Shown: positions 33,318 to 44,704, counted from the stretch's first letter. The stretch: 64,000 nucleotides of DNA from Monocercomonoides exilis (GCA_001643675.2 LSRY02000014.1:1102001-1166000); one strand, 5' to 3'. The notes: generated by a model not told the origin, from the sequence alone. Numbers and translations are program-made.

Positions 33318-34967
33318 ATGTCGATGATAGAAATTCAAAAACAAATTCGGCAAAATGCCGAAGAAACTAGACAAACAATTGGTGCGTTAGGTTCTTGGTT
33401 TGAAGAGATCAGGAAAGAAGATGAAGCATTAACGAAAATGGGCAGACCTGACATGTCTCACTTACCTCCAATAAGAAGAAAAGAAGCCCAACAAGAAAAA
33501 AAGGCGGAGCCTTCACCATCCACTCAACCAAAGAAAAAAATAAGGAGAGACGAATATGACAAATGGGAAAAATTTGATGTAGATGCTGCTCTCAAAGAAA
33601 TTGATGATGAAGAACAAAAAAGAGATGCAATAAAGGCTCGAGAAGAAAGAGAGAAAAAACTTCGTGAAGCAGAAAAGAAAAAGCAATCTTCGTCGGCCTC
33701 TTCTTCATCTTCTTCGTTTTCAAATGTTTCTAAAATACCAACTTCTAATGTTAAAGGCGGTCCAAAAATTGTTGAGTTATCAAAAGACGAAGAAGATGAA
33801 TTTAATGCAAATGAAGAAAAAGAGAAAGGCAATAATTTATATCGAATTGGCAGATACTCAGAAGCTGTTGAGTGCTATGCTCGTGGTATTGCTTATAATC
33901 GGAAAAGTGCAGTATTATATGCAAACAGAGCTGCATGCTACTTAAAAATGCAGAGACTTAATGATGCAGAAATGGATTGTAGCACCTCAATTTCCATTGA
34001 TCCCGGTTATACAAAGGCTTGGGTCAGAAGAGGATATTCCAGGAAAGCGATGGGAAAATATGCTGAAGCAGTTGACGACTTCAAAAAGGCTTTGGCATTA
34101 GAGCCACAAAACAAAGAGATCAACAGCGAACTTGAAAAAGTGCAAAAACTGATGAGAGAGTCAATGTTAAAGACTTCTTTGAAAATTACAACAAAAGAGC
34201 CGGTAAAATCCAATGAAAAGGAAACAGCAGAATCACAGAAATCAAAACAGCAGCAAAAACAACAGCCCCAAAAGGAAGAAGACAAGACACCAAAATCGAC
34301 GCCTGTTCAGCCAGTCAAAGCGCCACTTCGAAAGAAGTTGACCGTGATTGAGGAAATTGATTCATCTCAGGCTTCATCTGCTTCTTCTTCTGCTTCTGCT
34401 TCTGCTTCTGCTTCTGCATCGGCTTCTTCTTCACAACCAGCAACCACCACATCTTCATCGTCTGTAAAATCATCTTCAAAAAAAGAAGAACAAACACCCA
34501 CTTCGTCGTCAACTCCATCATCATCATCTTCTTCTTCTTCTTCTACAACTTCAAAATCTTCATCTTCAAGTAAATCAACTCCTTCAACATCACTCAACAT
34601 CACTTTTGCACCGTCTGTGCCTTCTGAGCCTCCGAAGACTTGGGTTGAGTTTGAGAAAGTCTTCCGCAACATGAAGAAGCATCTGAATGTGTTTTCAACG
34701 ACCATGTTTATGATCCAGCCTGAGTCCCTGCGCCACGTGCTGGGCGATAAAGTGTCGCCAGACCATCTTGTTGCCTTTATGGGGATGATGCAGGAGGAAG
34801 GCTCAGAGTTCACTTCCACGCCGGATGGCATCTCCCGCGCAATACAGTTTTGGAAGGTGGTTGCATCGCTCCCCAAAATTGAAACTGCGTTTCGCTTTTT
34901 GAGTAAAAAGGAAAAAGAAGGTTTGCGCTTTTTAACTTGTCATGACTTGCAATCAATTTTAAAATAA
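33318..34967 (+). CDS. RPAP3: RPAP3/SPAG1-like TPR protein of the R2TP co-chaperone
   Basis: 549 aa. RPAP3 links HSP90/HSP70 to RUVBL1/2 and PIH1D1 for assembly of RNA polymerases, snoRNPs and PIKKs. A charged N-terminal region contains 'DEYDKWEKFDVDAALKEID'. A TPR block spans about residues 163-270 ('EKEKGNNLYRIGRYSEAVEC', 'AVLYANRAACYLKMQRLNDA', 'AWVRRGYSRKAMGKYAEAV'). A Ser/Ala/Lys low-complexity linker follows. The C-terminal domain from ~440 ('TWVEFEKVFRNMKKH', 'FLSKKEKEGLRFL') matches the RPAP3_C region that binds RUVBL. Domain order equals a one-TPR RPAP3. It has a single exon, and the ATG at 33318 is the first in frame. Confidence 0.9.
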   Translation: MSMIEIQKQIRQNAEETRQTIGALGSWFEEIRKEDEALTKMGRPDMSHLPPIRRKEAQQEKKAEPSPSTQPKKKIRRDEYDKWEKFDVDAALKEIDDEEQKRDAIKAREEREKKLREAEKKKQSSSASSSSSSFSNVSKIPTSNVKGGPKIVELSKDEEDEFNANEEKEKGNNLYRIGRYSEAVECYARGIAYNRKSAVLYANRAACYLKMQRLNDAEMDCSTSISIDPGYTKAWVRRGYSRKAMGKYAEAVDDFKKALALEPQNKEINSELEKVQKLMRESMLKTSLKITTKEPVKSNEKETAESQKSKQQQKQQPQKEEDKTPKSTPVQPVKAPLRKKLTVIEEIDSSQASSASSSASASASASASASSSQPATTTSSSSVKSSSKKEEQTPTSSSTPSSSSSSSSSTTSKSSSSSKSTPSTSLNITFAPSVPSEPPKTWVEFEKVFRNMKKHLNVFSTTMFMIQPESLRHVLGDKVSPDHLVAFMGMMQEEGSEFTSTPDGISRAIQFWKVVASLPKIETAFRFLSKKEKEGLRFLTCHDLQSILK

Positions 34968-35293
34968 CCTTTTTTTTTATTATTTTTAATTATAATTTTT
35001 AAAAAAAATTTTTTTTTAAATCACGAATCATCCATCGACTTCAATATTTCTCATTTGACATGTCTAAACTTGCTATTCAATTTGGTACTGGTCAGGATTA
35101 AAATCATTATTTACACGCCTTTCTGAGTCAAATAGCGAAGGACAAGCATTAATGCCTCTGTTTTTCAAATAATTTTTTTTAACCATTCGCTCAAATAAAA
35201 TCAATAACTGGCTTTTATTTTTGAGTGTGTGTCTTTTTTAATTTTTGAATTAAAGAGAAAAAAAATATGAAGATTGAGAGGTATGATAAATGA
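34968..35293. other. Convergent 3' spacer
   Basis: AT-rich sequence between the 3' ends of RPAP3 and the FAM133-like gene. Nothing coding or structured is seen beyond T and A tracts. Confidence 0.6.
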
Positions 35294-36016
35294 TCATCTA
35301 TGTCTCTTTGATGAACTGTGGGCGTGATGATGATGTGAATGCTTATGATGGTGTCTACGCCTTTCTGGTGATGATGACGACGACGAAGATGAACGACGAG
35401 AAGAACGAGAGGACGAAGGGCTGGATCTGCTGGATGATAAACTACGAGATTTGCGTGACCTTTTTTTCTCTTCTTTTGAATGTGAATGCTTTTCTTTTCT
35501 ATACTTCTTTTCCTCTGACTTCTCTTGAGAATGATGTTCACTTTCGCTTTTATGTTCTTCGTCTGAAGAATCATGAGAAGATGTTTTAACAGGCTTCATA
35601 TCAGCATCATCAAGAGCATAGTCATCTCCTTCATCAGAATCCAGATCTGGTTTAACTTCAGTTTTTTTCTTTTTTTCATGGGACTCCAAGCGAGCTTTTC
35701 TTATCCTTTAATAGGTCAAATTGCAAAAAACTAATTTTAACCAAAAAATTCAAACTTTTTGAGCTGTTTTTTAAAATCGTCACCTTCTTGTTCTTCCCAA
35801 AATTCCAGACTGCTTTTTTTTCTTTTTTCTAACTCTTTTTTCACTTCATCAAAATCAGGTCTGTCTCGTTGAAGATAATCTTTGATGGTTCTGTCAGGAG
35901 GTGGAGCTGGTACTCTGTTGAGAAGTGGGTTGTCATATCCACGTTGTTGGAACCCTCAAGGGATTCGTAAAACAATGGCAAACGAAATAATAAATAAAGC
36001 AAACCGTGTCTTCCCA
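35294..36016 (-). CDS. FAM133-like basic nuclear protein
   Basis: Exons 36016-36004, 35954-35756 and 35705-35294 sum to 624 nt (207 aa). The start ATG is followed after 13 nt by an intron (GTTTGC donor); both introns are ~50 nt. The conserved core 'RTIKDYLQRDRPDFDEVKKE' followed by 'LEKRKKSSLEFWEEQEGDDF' matches the N-terminal block of animal FAM133 ('TIQDYLNRPRPTWEEV'). The rest is a Lys/Glu and Ser/Arg/His tail typical of that family. FAM133 has no firm biochemical role; an association with splicing bodies is only suspected from composition. Confidence 0.7.
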
Positions 36017-36543
36017 TTTTCGAGGAGAAACAAAAAACTGATCAGAAGTAGACCATAACTCATCAATGGTGAAAGATGAAAAAGTATGTAATTTGCACAA
36101 TTCAAAAACAAATTTATTTCTCTGTAAATCGAAATGATGAATTATAATATATGTGAATCATTGTTTAGAAATTTGATTAAATGTTCAAAAAATGAAAAAT
36201 ATTAAATATAAATGTTAATTTCTTCCAAAAAAGAAGCCAATGAACATACAAAAAAAGGAGAATTACAATTGGATCGCTTATGCAACTAAATCTATCTGAT
36301 CCAATAAATTATATAATGTATCGCCCATCAACAATAACAACAGCATTATCTGAAAAAAAAAAAAAAAATAAAAACTAAAAAAAAAAAAAAAAAACTATTA
36401 TCTCAAATTATTGTTAAACAAAACAATGAATGACAAGGCTGCATTGAAAATAGACTGAAAATATATATATATACTTTTATGTATTCATTGGTCAAAATGA
36501 GAATAAGGTTGCTTAATTGTTATTAACCTCACGTATTTTCCAT
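36017..36543. other. AT-rich spacer
   Basis: No coding frame supported. A-rich tracts interrupted by single bases occur at 36354-36396, and a short TA repeat near 36463-36472. It separates the FAM133-like start from the 3' end of the next minus-strand gene. Confidence 0.6.
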
Positions 36544-38740
36544 TCATTTGATCTTTGAATATACTCTCATAATTTTCATTTCATTAATTCTTCCCAAAAA
36601 TTTCCTCATCTCTTTGATTATATAAATATAATCTCCGTCATATATATTCAAGCTCGCATGCGTGAAAAGATCAACAATATCCTTGCAACCTTCTTCTTCA
36701 AAAAGCTCTGCTAATTTCTCACACCGTATAACAGCCATCTTCAATTTGCTTCGGCTTAATTCTTCAGTGTGACTACAATTTAATTTATAAGTTCTTGATT
36801 GCTCATTTGATAAATTCTTTCCTTCCTTCAACTGATTGTTGAGACATGAATACATTTCCAAATACATCTTTGTTAATGTCTTTTCAAATACATACAAAAT
36901 ATCCAGTCGACCATAAACACTATGCGCGTGTGTAATGTAATCGAAGGCACGTTTAAATATTTCAGGGTATTTCGAGAGCTCAAGCATAATGAATTGTGAA
37001 CGAAATAGATTCATCAAAACAACATTTAAATGAGACTGCCATTTAGGCGATGCATATTTTACAATAGGTGGTAAGTCATGATTAGACAATAAAAGAGAAG
37101 ATAAAAAAATAGAGCTTCTCTTCACGGCACGCAAACTAGCAACCAAAAGCTGCAGATACACTGGATTTCTTGTCAGTCGCGCTGCTTTAAATTCGTCTTC
37201 AGTCAAATATTTAATAAATTTAACAACTGACGAAAATGGATCGTTCAATCCGTATTTTTCAACATAATGAATTACTTCTTGGCGGTGATTTATTTGCGAA
37301 TTATTTTCATTAGATACAGAATAATCAACAGTTATTGGATGCAGGTAAATTCCTTTTGTTTGCACAAATGCAGGCCGTATGTGCACAAACGAGAGTGGAA
37401 CGAAGCAATGCTTTCGAGTTGATTGATGAAATGAACAATTTATCCTTTGAATATTTTTCTCTTGCATTCCTTCACTTGTATCCTTACCTTTCAACTGACG
37501 AACCGGAAAATTTAAATTCTTTCCGGGATTTTGCAAGGAAGTAACCTTGTGACAAGAAGCAAACGATTTTGTGCTTTCGGAACATGAAATTATCGCTTTT
37601 GAGATTGTTTTCTGTGGAGACGATGAAACAGAAGATGAGCTTGTAAAGCTTGTTGGCTCGGCACATAACACTGAATTTGATACTGCAGAAGAAGTACAAA
37701 TTGAACTAGTGTCTGATGATGAAGCAAACTGCTCTGATTCGCTTGCATTTAACGAAGAAGATTGCTGAGGGTAATTGTTATCATCTTCAGGCAACTTGTT
37801 GAACCATTCTCTTGTAAGTGAATAATATAATTTCATTACCATTTGAACTCTCTCTTTTCCAAGCCGTGAAATTGTCTCATGATTATAACAGAAAATATAA
37901 TTTAATGATTCAAGGCACAACCATTGATGCAACGGAGGAAAAGAATATGCATTATAAAGCAAAGAAGTGAAAATATTCAGAATTTTCTTTTGCTCCTTCA
38001 ATAAACCAACTTAAAAGCAAATTAAAAGAAATTGTTAAATCTATATATATCATAAATCATTCAGCAATTCCATACTACGACGTACAAATTTCCAAAAGGA
38101 GAAGTACGTAATAAACGAGTCTTCTTTGTTTAATGTTTTATTCATAAGAATTTCAAAAGTATCAGCAATTGCCCTCGTTTCTACAACTGTCAACTTGAAG
38201 CAATTCATTGCCGCAATGCGCGCAATGATGTTTTTCAAGTGCTGAGGCGTTCTTCGCAAAACTATTTGGTTCAGAAGTATTTTTTTCATCTTAGAACGCT
38301 TAAAAATAGATCTAATTTTTGCTTCGTAAATTAATGAGCACGAAGACGACGCTTTAAAAGCAATAAGCTCCAAAAGGGAAAGAATTGAACTTGTCAATTC
38401 AATTGAATGATTTTCAACATAAGTTGAAAGCATCCCAAAAGAATCGGTTGTTAATCCCTGAACTTTATCAAGAGAAATGTTTGCAAGACTTATTCCAAGC
38501 TGCTGAATAATGTCTTGTTGAATTTTTTCATTGCTCTTCTGTGAAAAATAATAAACTGTTTCATCAAAAGATAATTCTTTTCCAGAAGTGCTTTCAAAAT
38601 CTTCTTTTTCTTTAGCCCTTCAAATCTATAAAATTATTTTTGAATTTGCGAAAAACAAATATCAAACATTGTGTAAATCCACTTGCTGATTGCTTTTATC
38701 CTTCCACTTAAATATTGATCATGAATAATATAATTTTTTT
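36544..38740 (-). CDS. Unidentified helical-repeat protein, 5' end next to a transposon
   Basis: Exons 38009-36544 and 38617-38076, plus a 5' exon ending at 38668 whose start (about 38740, 'FVKKNYIIHDQYLSGRIKAI') is not resolved. Introns have GTTTGA and GTATGG donors. The ~690 residues seen are mostly alpha-helical ('HLKNIIARIAAMNC', 'LVASLRAVKRSSIFLSSLL'), with a Ser-rich loop in the middle encoded near 37550-37760. This suggests an ARM/HEAT-type fold but I recognise no family. The first visible exon lies within ~25 bp of the left end of the 38761-41660 transposon. The true first exon may lie beyond it, or the gene may have been truncated. Confidence 0.5.
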
Positions 38741-38760
38741 TGACAAATGAGTTTCTTTAT

Positions 38761-38852
38761 TCCTCTGGAACCTGACAAATTGGTTGAAGCCTGGTCTGTC
38801 ACAAAAAAAAAAAAAGAAAAGAAAAAGAAAAAGAAAAGAAAAAGAAAAAGAA

Positions 38853-38889
<37 letters not shown>

Positions 38890-39321
38890 GAAAAATGAAA
38901 AAGAAAAATAAAAAGAAAGTTTTTTAGTTTAAAATAAATATGAAATAAACTATTGCTAAAACTTCTAAAGACTTTTTAAAGCACTTTGGAAAAGATTTGT
39001 TGATAGCATCTGTAATATCTGGTCGTTTTTTGTATTTTGTCAGTGACCGTCAGTGACGGTCAATGACAAATTGTGACAAAAAAATTCATCAACTGACATT
39101 TCGTGACAAAAAAATGAAATATTGGGAACTTGATCATCTTAATCAAATATTTGATTTTTTCAAAAAAAAATAAGAATTGTTGTATGTCGATTTTCAAATT
39201 CATTATTTGAGTAATAAAGAATTGTGAAATCGTTAGAAATAACCATTTTTAACAAATCATAAATATCGTGTCAGTCATTTTGTCATTATTTCAATTTTCT
39301 CTTGTCATGTCACAGAGGGTT
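38761..39321 (+). repeat. Left inverted arm of the transposon
   Basis: Matches 41105-41660 in reverse complement almost base for base, including a GAAAA/AAAG simple-sequence block and a TGACCGTCA-type palindrome at 39044-39062. Similarity fades inward of about 39320. Confidence 0.9.
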
Positions 39322-39680
39322 TATTTGAATTAATATTTAATAATCTTAGCATAATAATTATAACATTTGCAATTGTAAATTTGACATAAAAATTGTCTCT
39401 CGATCGGTCATGAAACCAATTTTATTTCTCAATTGTCACAAAGAAAGCGTGGGATTTTTTATTCAAAATGATTCAATAATTCATAAGGATCTTATTCGAA
39501 AATTTATTCTGTGAAATTTATATGTTTCTTTCTTTTTTTCATTTCTCTTTTTTGAAATGAAAAAATAAAACTCGGACTTGTTAACCATTTAAAAGGAAAT
39601 TCAAATTCACCCGTCCTGATTCCTTCTGAAAACTTAGGGTTATCTGTATCATCAGAAACATATGGATTTGAAGCAAAGAT

Positions 39681-40735
39681 TTATGGATTGATTGGAAACA
39701 ATCCGGTTGTGTTGAATCCGTTACGCTTGTGTAGAAATGATGTTACTATTTTTATTGCTTCTGTTACACGCTCAACTATTATTTTTCTTCTGTCTGCAGC
39801 TTTCATTTTTGAAACATCATTGTGATCCTCCTCCTTCCCAATTTTTCTTTTTCTCAGCAGCTTTCTGAATACGTTGCGAAGAAAACATGCAATTCCAACA
39901 ACAAAAGGTTGCATTATATGATTCATATTTCTAGGCAGAGTGAAAATGAAAATAAAATATTGGCAAATTAAACCAACCCTGAAGAACAAAGACGAGATAA
40001 ATGACCATCAAGAATTGAAAAAACAGAAGAATTGAGTGGAATAACTCCAAGCGACAGACAAATTGTAATCCACGAGCAAAAATAAACAGAAGAACAGAAT
40101 AAAGCATTATTGTCCATCCATCCTGATGCATTGATGTGGATTTCACACGAGCCTGCTTTTTTGTACTCAAAAAGTTCACGAGGAACCGTTTTCAAGGGAG
40201 AAATTATGATTAATGGTGGAGGTGCTGTGCAAGATGGTCCAATGGTGGTCATTATTGATATATGATTTTTTGTGTGATCTTCTGTGGAAGCAGGTGTTCA
40301 TTTGGCTTCGGACGGCACGATAAATTAATGGGAAGAACAAAAAACACCATTCCATTCGTCTGCATTAAATATATTAAGCTTGTTGACAGATGGCTTGATA
40401 TCTTTGTTGAACATAAAATTGAACCATTCTCTGATGTTTGATATGAATGATGAGTTCAATTTGACTGGGGAAATATTTGAGGGAGAGAGTTCTTTCAGAA
40501 TGTGCTTCGAAATGAATCCGGACTTTTTTGTTGGAGAAGGTGGAACAAGTTGTTTAACAAAATGATTAATTACAGGATAAAATCCAAATTGAAGAGATAT
40601 CTTTTATGATTTCGAATTTTGCCTTTGCATTTCCGAATTAATGATTTCACTTAACTCTTGTGTTGTAATTGCATCATATTGTTGAAATTTTTCGTGAACA
40701 ATATCCAACGCATTTTTCTCACCCTCGAAGTGAAG
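39681..40735 (-). pseudogene. Degenerate DDE transposase (CENP-B/pogo-like)
   Basis: Reading the minus strand from ~40735, the frame gives 'GEKNALDIVHEKFQQYD', 'LVPPSPTKKSG', 'NADEWN', 'ASGWMDNN' and 'LDGHLSR', the order expected of a DDE endonuclease. Stops interrupt it after 'QNSKS', 'FCSSH' and 'PSEAK'. A frameshift near 39970 moves the end into another frame with 'NHIMQPFVVGIA', where family members usually have QPFD, so the last acidic residue also appears lost. The copy cannot encode an active enzyme; any movement would need a transposase from elsewhere. Confidence 0.8.
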
Positions 40736-41104
40736 CAAACATGGACTTGTGTGAATTTCCTTTTCGTTCCAAGTTTGTCCGGAGAAATGACATCTGATAG
40801 CGCTTCAAATTTTTAGGGTCGTAATGTTAAACGCTTCTGATATCAAGCAAACCTTCTGTGAAAAAGCATCAGAACATAAATAACTTTTTCGAATAATGAA
40901 TTAGCGTTTTTAACTTCAAATGAAAATTTAATATCTCAAAATTTTTGTTTTCGTGATATTTTTGAAATCGTTGTATTTCTTGAGCAATAAAGTTATGAAT
41001 AGTCAGAAGCAAATATTTGATCAAAATATATCATTATGATTTTATATTATGTTTTTAGAAAAAAAAATTTAACACAAAACATGTTAATATTATACATTTT
41101 CAAG

Positions 41105-41537
41105 AAAACCTCCGTGACATAACAAGAGAAAATTGAAATAATGACAAAATGACTGACACGATATTTATGATTTGTTAAAAATGGTTATTTCTAACGATTT
41201 CACAATTCTTTATTACTCAAATAATGAATTTGAAAATCGACATACAACAATTCTTATTTTTTTTTGAAAAAATCAAATATTTGATTAAGATGATCAAGTT
41301 CCCAATATTTCATTTTTTTGTCACGAAATGTCAGTTGATGAATTTTTTTGTCACAATTTGTCATTGACCGTCACTGACGGTCACTGACAAAATACAAAAA
41401 ACGACCAGATATTACAGATGCTATCAACAAATCTTTTCCAAAGTGCTTTAAAAAGTCTTTAGAAGTTTTAGCAATAGTTTATTTCATATTTATTTTAAAC
41501 TAAAAAACTTTCTTTTTATTTTTCTTTTTCATTTTTC

Positions 41538-41574
<37 letters not shown>

Positions 41575-41586
41575 TTTTTCTTTTTC

Positions 41587-41619
<33 letters not shown>

Positions 41620-41660
41620 GTGACAGACCAGGCTTCAGCCAATTTGTCAGGTTACAGAGA
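41105..41660 (-). repeat. Right inverted arm of the transposon
   Basis: Reverse-complement partner of the left arm. It differs by isolated substitutions, for example T/C in 'AATTGG(T/C)TGAAGC' and a few near the inner edge, and by small length changes in the A/G simple sequence. Confidence 0.9.
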
Positions 41661-42353
41661 TTTATAAAAGATGTCAGAAATTGTTGTCCATAATGGCTGA
41701 AACATGGAAAATTATTTTCTTAATTATATTTTTTTTCGGAATTCTGATTCTTCAAATGTTTTATTTCTTTTAAGAGGAATTCATTATTCAAAAGAAAAAA
41801 TAAGAATATTGTTTCTTGAAAAATGATGTTTGAAATAACATTCATAAAAATGTTATCTTCGAATGGAGCAATAACTTTTCAGTGTACAATTAACAGTATC
41901 CAAAGTGAATTATCAAACCGATATTTTTGATAGAGGAAACAAAGATTCAAAAAATATTCACCCAGATGATTATCAAAAAATATTCTCCAAAAAATAATAC
42001 TCACCTGGGGAAAATTCGGACTTTTAAGCTTTTAATGCACAAAGCAAGAAAAAATTAATTCACTCACAACTTTATTTCACTTTCTCAGTTTTCAAAATAA
42101 ATTTGATTCACATTTCCGTAAACAGGCATCGTTGTAATCAAAGTGAAAAGTTCTCCAACATTTCACAAATGTCTAAAAAAAAATGGACCCATTTTTGTTG
42201 TGTTTATTGATCTCAAAAAGTCAATAAAAAGTGCATAATTTTTCAATGAAAATGCCAGAAGGAAAATATTTTGCCCCACCGGATAAAAAATATTCATTGC
42301 GAAAAAAATATGTATTGAATTGGTTAATTATTTCGAATTATTGCAAAATGTGT

Positions 42354-42587
42354 AATTCTTTTTGAAAAGTCGCAAATGTTTAATTTTCAAATAAATCATG
42401 AATTTCATGATGTGCTCAAATATCTGTTTCTTCTCACGAATCTTTTTCGGAATGAGTGAAATAGCATTATTCAGAAATAGATTGCATATTAGTGAAGTTT
42501 GGAGTACGTTAACAAAAATTTGAACAAAATATGAAAATTTTAATTTATTTGGAAATTAAACATTTGAAAGTTTTCAAAAAGAATTAC
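42354..42587. repeat. Imperfect palindromic element (~46-bp arms)
   Basis: 'AATTCTTTTTGAAAA' with following sequence up to 'AAATAAAT' at 42354-42403 recurs in reverse complement at 42540-42587, with several mismatches. MITE-like; its exact ends are not clear. Confidence 0.6.
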
Positions 42588-42833
42588 CCATATCTTGATC
42601 AAAATTCTGTTAACACTCTTGAATCAACACACAAGAATGTGTGCAGTAGTTTTATCAAGAAATAGCTTTTTAATTAGTGAAGTTTTATAAGTATGAACAG
42701 AAATTTGATCAAAGTTAGAAAAAAAATACATTATTTGTCAATTACACATTTGAGACTTTCCAAAAAATTTTCGACATGTCACAAATCGTAATATTATAAT
42801 ATCAATTAATATTGTTTAAAGATAAGAAAATGC

Positions 42834-43047
42834 TAATTGGCTGATTCTTTTTGAAATCATACTTTCGTTCGAGTTTTGATCAAAATTTTTTTCTCAATGG
42901 GATTTTGAAAAATTGAACAAAACTGATAACACACGTTGTTTCTGATGTTGTTATTGCAGAAACATATTTTAACAAGAATCCCATTAAAATAAAAATTTTG
43001 ATCAAAACAAGAATGAAAGTATGATTTCAAAAAGAATCAGCCAATTA
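42834..43047. mobile_element. MITE-like element, ~72-bp inverted arms
   Basis: Begins TAATTGGCTGATTCTTTTTG and ends with the reverse complement. The arms of ~72 bp extend to 'AATGGGATT' and its complement, with few mismatches, around a ~70-bp centre. The ends start with TA, compatible with a TA target preference. It has no coding capacity. Confidence 0.75.
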
Positions 43048-43590
43048 TTAAGTGATCCGAAACAATCACATCAATTCATGATAGAAACAATTTTGAAACG
43101 ATTTGTGCTAAAAAGTTTGAAAATACAAAAAACCACACAATAAAATTGAAAAACAAACAAATAATGTGAATTGGGTGAGTATTTTTGTAATCATATTTTT
43201 TCATTCTAATTTTTATGTTCAAAAATTTTCTTTGTGTTAAAATAAATGATCACTGAAGAGTGAAAAGGCTCATTTTAAAAGTTTAAATTATAATTTGAGC
43301 TGATTCATTTATTCTTAAAACATTTGTGATAAATAAAACATTTAATTTCAAAAGCTTTTCCCAACGACAAGCAGAATTTGAAAAAATAACACACAGAAAA
43401 TAGTTATTATTTCAATAATAATCACCCAATTTTTATATTTGTCTTGAGTTTTGTATGTTTCTTTTTGATATCAAACAACAAATATCAAAGACAAAAATTT
43501 CAATAATAAAGTGAAGAAATTATTTAATAATTCAAAACGAGAAATGTTCTATTTCACAAATTGATTTCAATCTGTGATTATCAATGGAAA

Positions 43591-43996
43591 TAATACTAAT
43601 ATCGCATAAAATACCGGACATCGCACAAAATACCGGACAAGATCGATATCTCAATAACTGCAAGAGAAATAATTCTGACAATTTTCCTCAAAATATATTT
43701 CATTAATACAGACTCATTAGATAAACGTGACTTTCAACACAGCTTCATTTGTGCTCAGAAAGAATTATTTTTGAAATTTCGGAGAAATAGGATTTTGAGT
43801 TTCTCTGAGATTTAATAATTAATTCTTTCTGAGCACAAATGAAGCTGTGTTGAAAGTCACGTTTATCTAATGAGTCAGTATTAATGAAATATATTTTGAG
43901 GAAAATTATCAGAATTATTCCACTTGCGGTTATTATGAAATCGACCTTGTCCGGTATTTTGTGCGATGTCCTGTATTTTATGCGATATCCGTATTA
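43591..43996. mobile_element. MITE-like element, ~190-bp inverted arms with CCGGAC repeats
   Basis: The 406-bp palindromic unit has ends TAATAC..ATATCGC matched in inverse orientation. Each arm carries two tandem copies of a 19-bp unit ATCGCA(T/C)AAAATACCGGAC (one right-arm copy has C>A). The arms continue into 'AACACAGCTTCATTTGTGCT' sequence, leaving a short loop (~43795-43830). It would fold into a very long hairpin. Non-coding and probably mobilised in trans. Confidence 0.82.
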
Positions 43997-44704
43997 AACT
44001 TCAACGAACATTTTACAAAATGCATTTGACAAATCAAGTCATTTCTCCAAAATTTTATGTTAGATTTCGAAAACCAGTCTCAAATTTTGAAAGGTTCAAA
44101 TGTGCGTTTTTGTGAATTCACAGTCTTTTCTTGACTTTGAAAATGATATTCATTTTTCAAAGTCAAAAATCTTTTCTTCGAAACATTAGCCCAAAATAAT
44201 TTATACAAGAATTTCATGTAATAAAGATAAATTCCTTGAAAGTCGACATTTTCCACAATTGATTGAAACAAAGAATTCTAAAAGATCGCCACAATTATTT
44301 TTTGTCAGTCGTTGAGATGATGGTATTATCCAATATTCTCATAAATTTCAAGCAAATTTACTTAATATTCCTTTTTGAAAGTGTTTTCTCTCTATAAAGA
44401 ACTTAAAAAAAATACTGTAAACAAAAAGCATTCAAAAATTTGATATTGAACGAAGAAAAAATACACTGCTAAATGGAAAGGATAAAATCAAAATGTCTAA
44501 AAACAAATAACAACATAAATGATCAACGATAAATGAATAATCGAGAAAGGCGAAATGGAAAATGAATAGTTATATGAACTGTCTGAAGCAGCAACACTCC
44601 GAACTTAATAAAAGTATCAAGCATTTAAATCAGAAACTATTATGACTTCTCATTGCAAAATACAGAAATTACAACTATTAGTGGAAATCTTCATGAAGTG
44701 AAGG

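Larger units (their letters stand above)
38761..41660. mobile_element. DNA transposon with long inverted arms and a dead DDE transposase
   Basis: The outermost ~555 bp at each end are near-identical inverted copies, starting TC(C)TCTGNAACCTGACAAATT at the left and its complement at the right. Between them lie ~1.8 kb carrying degenerate transposase sequence. TTTAT abuts both ends (38756-38760 and 41661-41665) and is a candidate 5-bp target-site duplication. The arms contain GAAAA-rich simple sequence and a TGAC-based palindrome. Very few mismatches between arms suggests recent insertion or gene conversion. The protein match is to the CENP-B/pogo-like DDE group, which normally duplicates TA, so the superfamily is not settled. 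Confidence 0.88.
41666..44700. other. Gene-poor tract of decayed repeats
   Basis: No supported gene. Very AT-rich, containing at least three palindromic elements (listed separately or in findings) and diverged direct repeats around 42471-42600 and 42655-42790. It looks like an accumulation site for small DNA transposon derivatives. Confidence 0.65.

Noticed and set aside
38815-38910. A/G simple-sequence tract as a CRISPR or regulatory array
   Set aside because: It is GAAAA-type slippage inside the transposon arm, mirrored in the right arm; no spacers exist.
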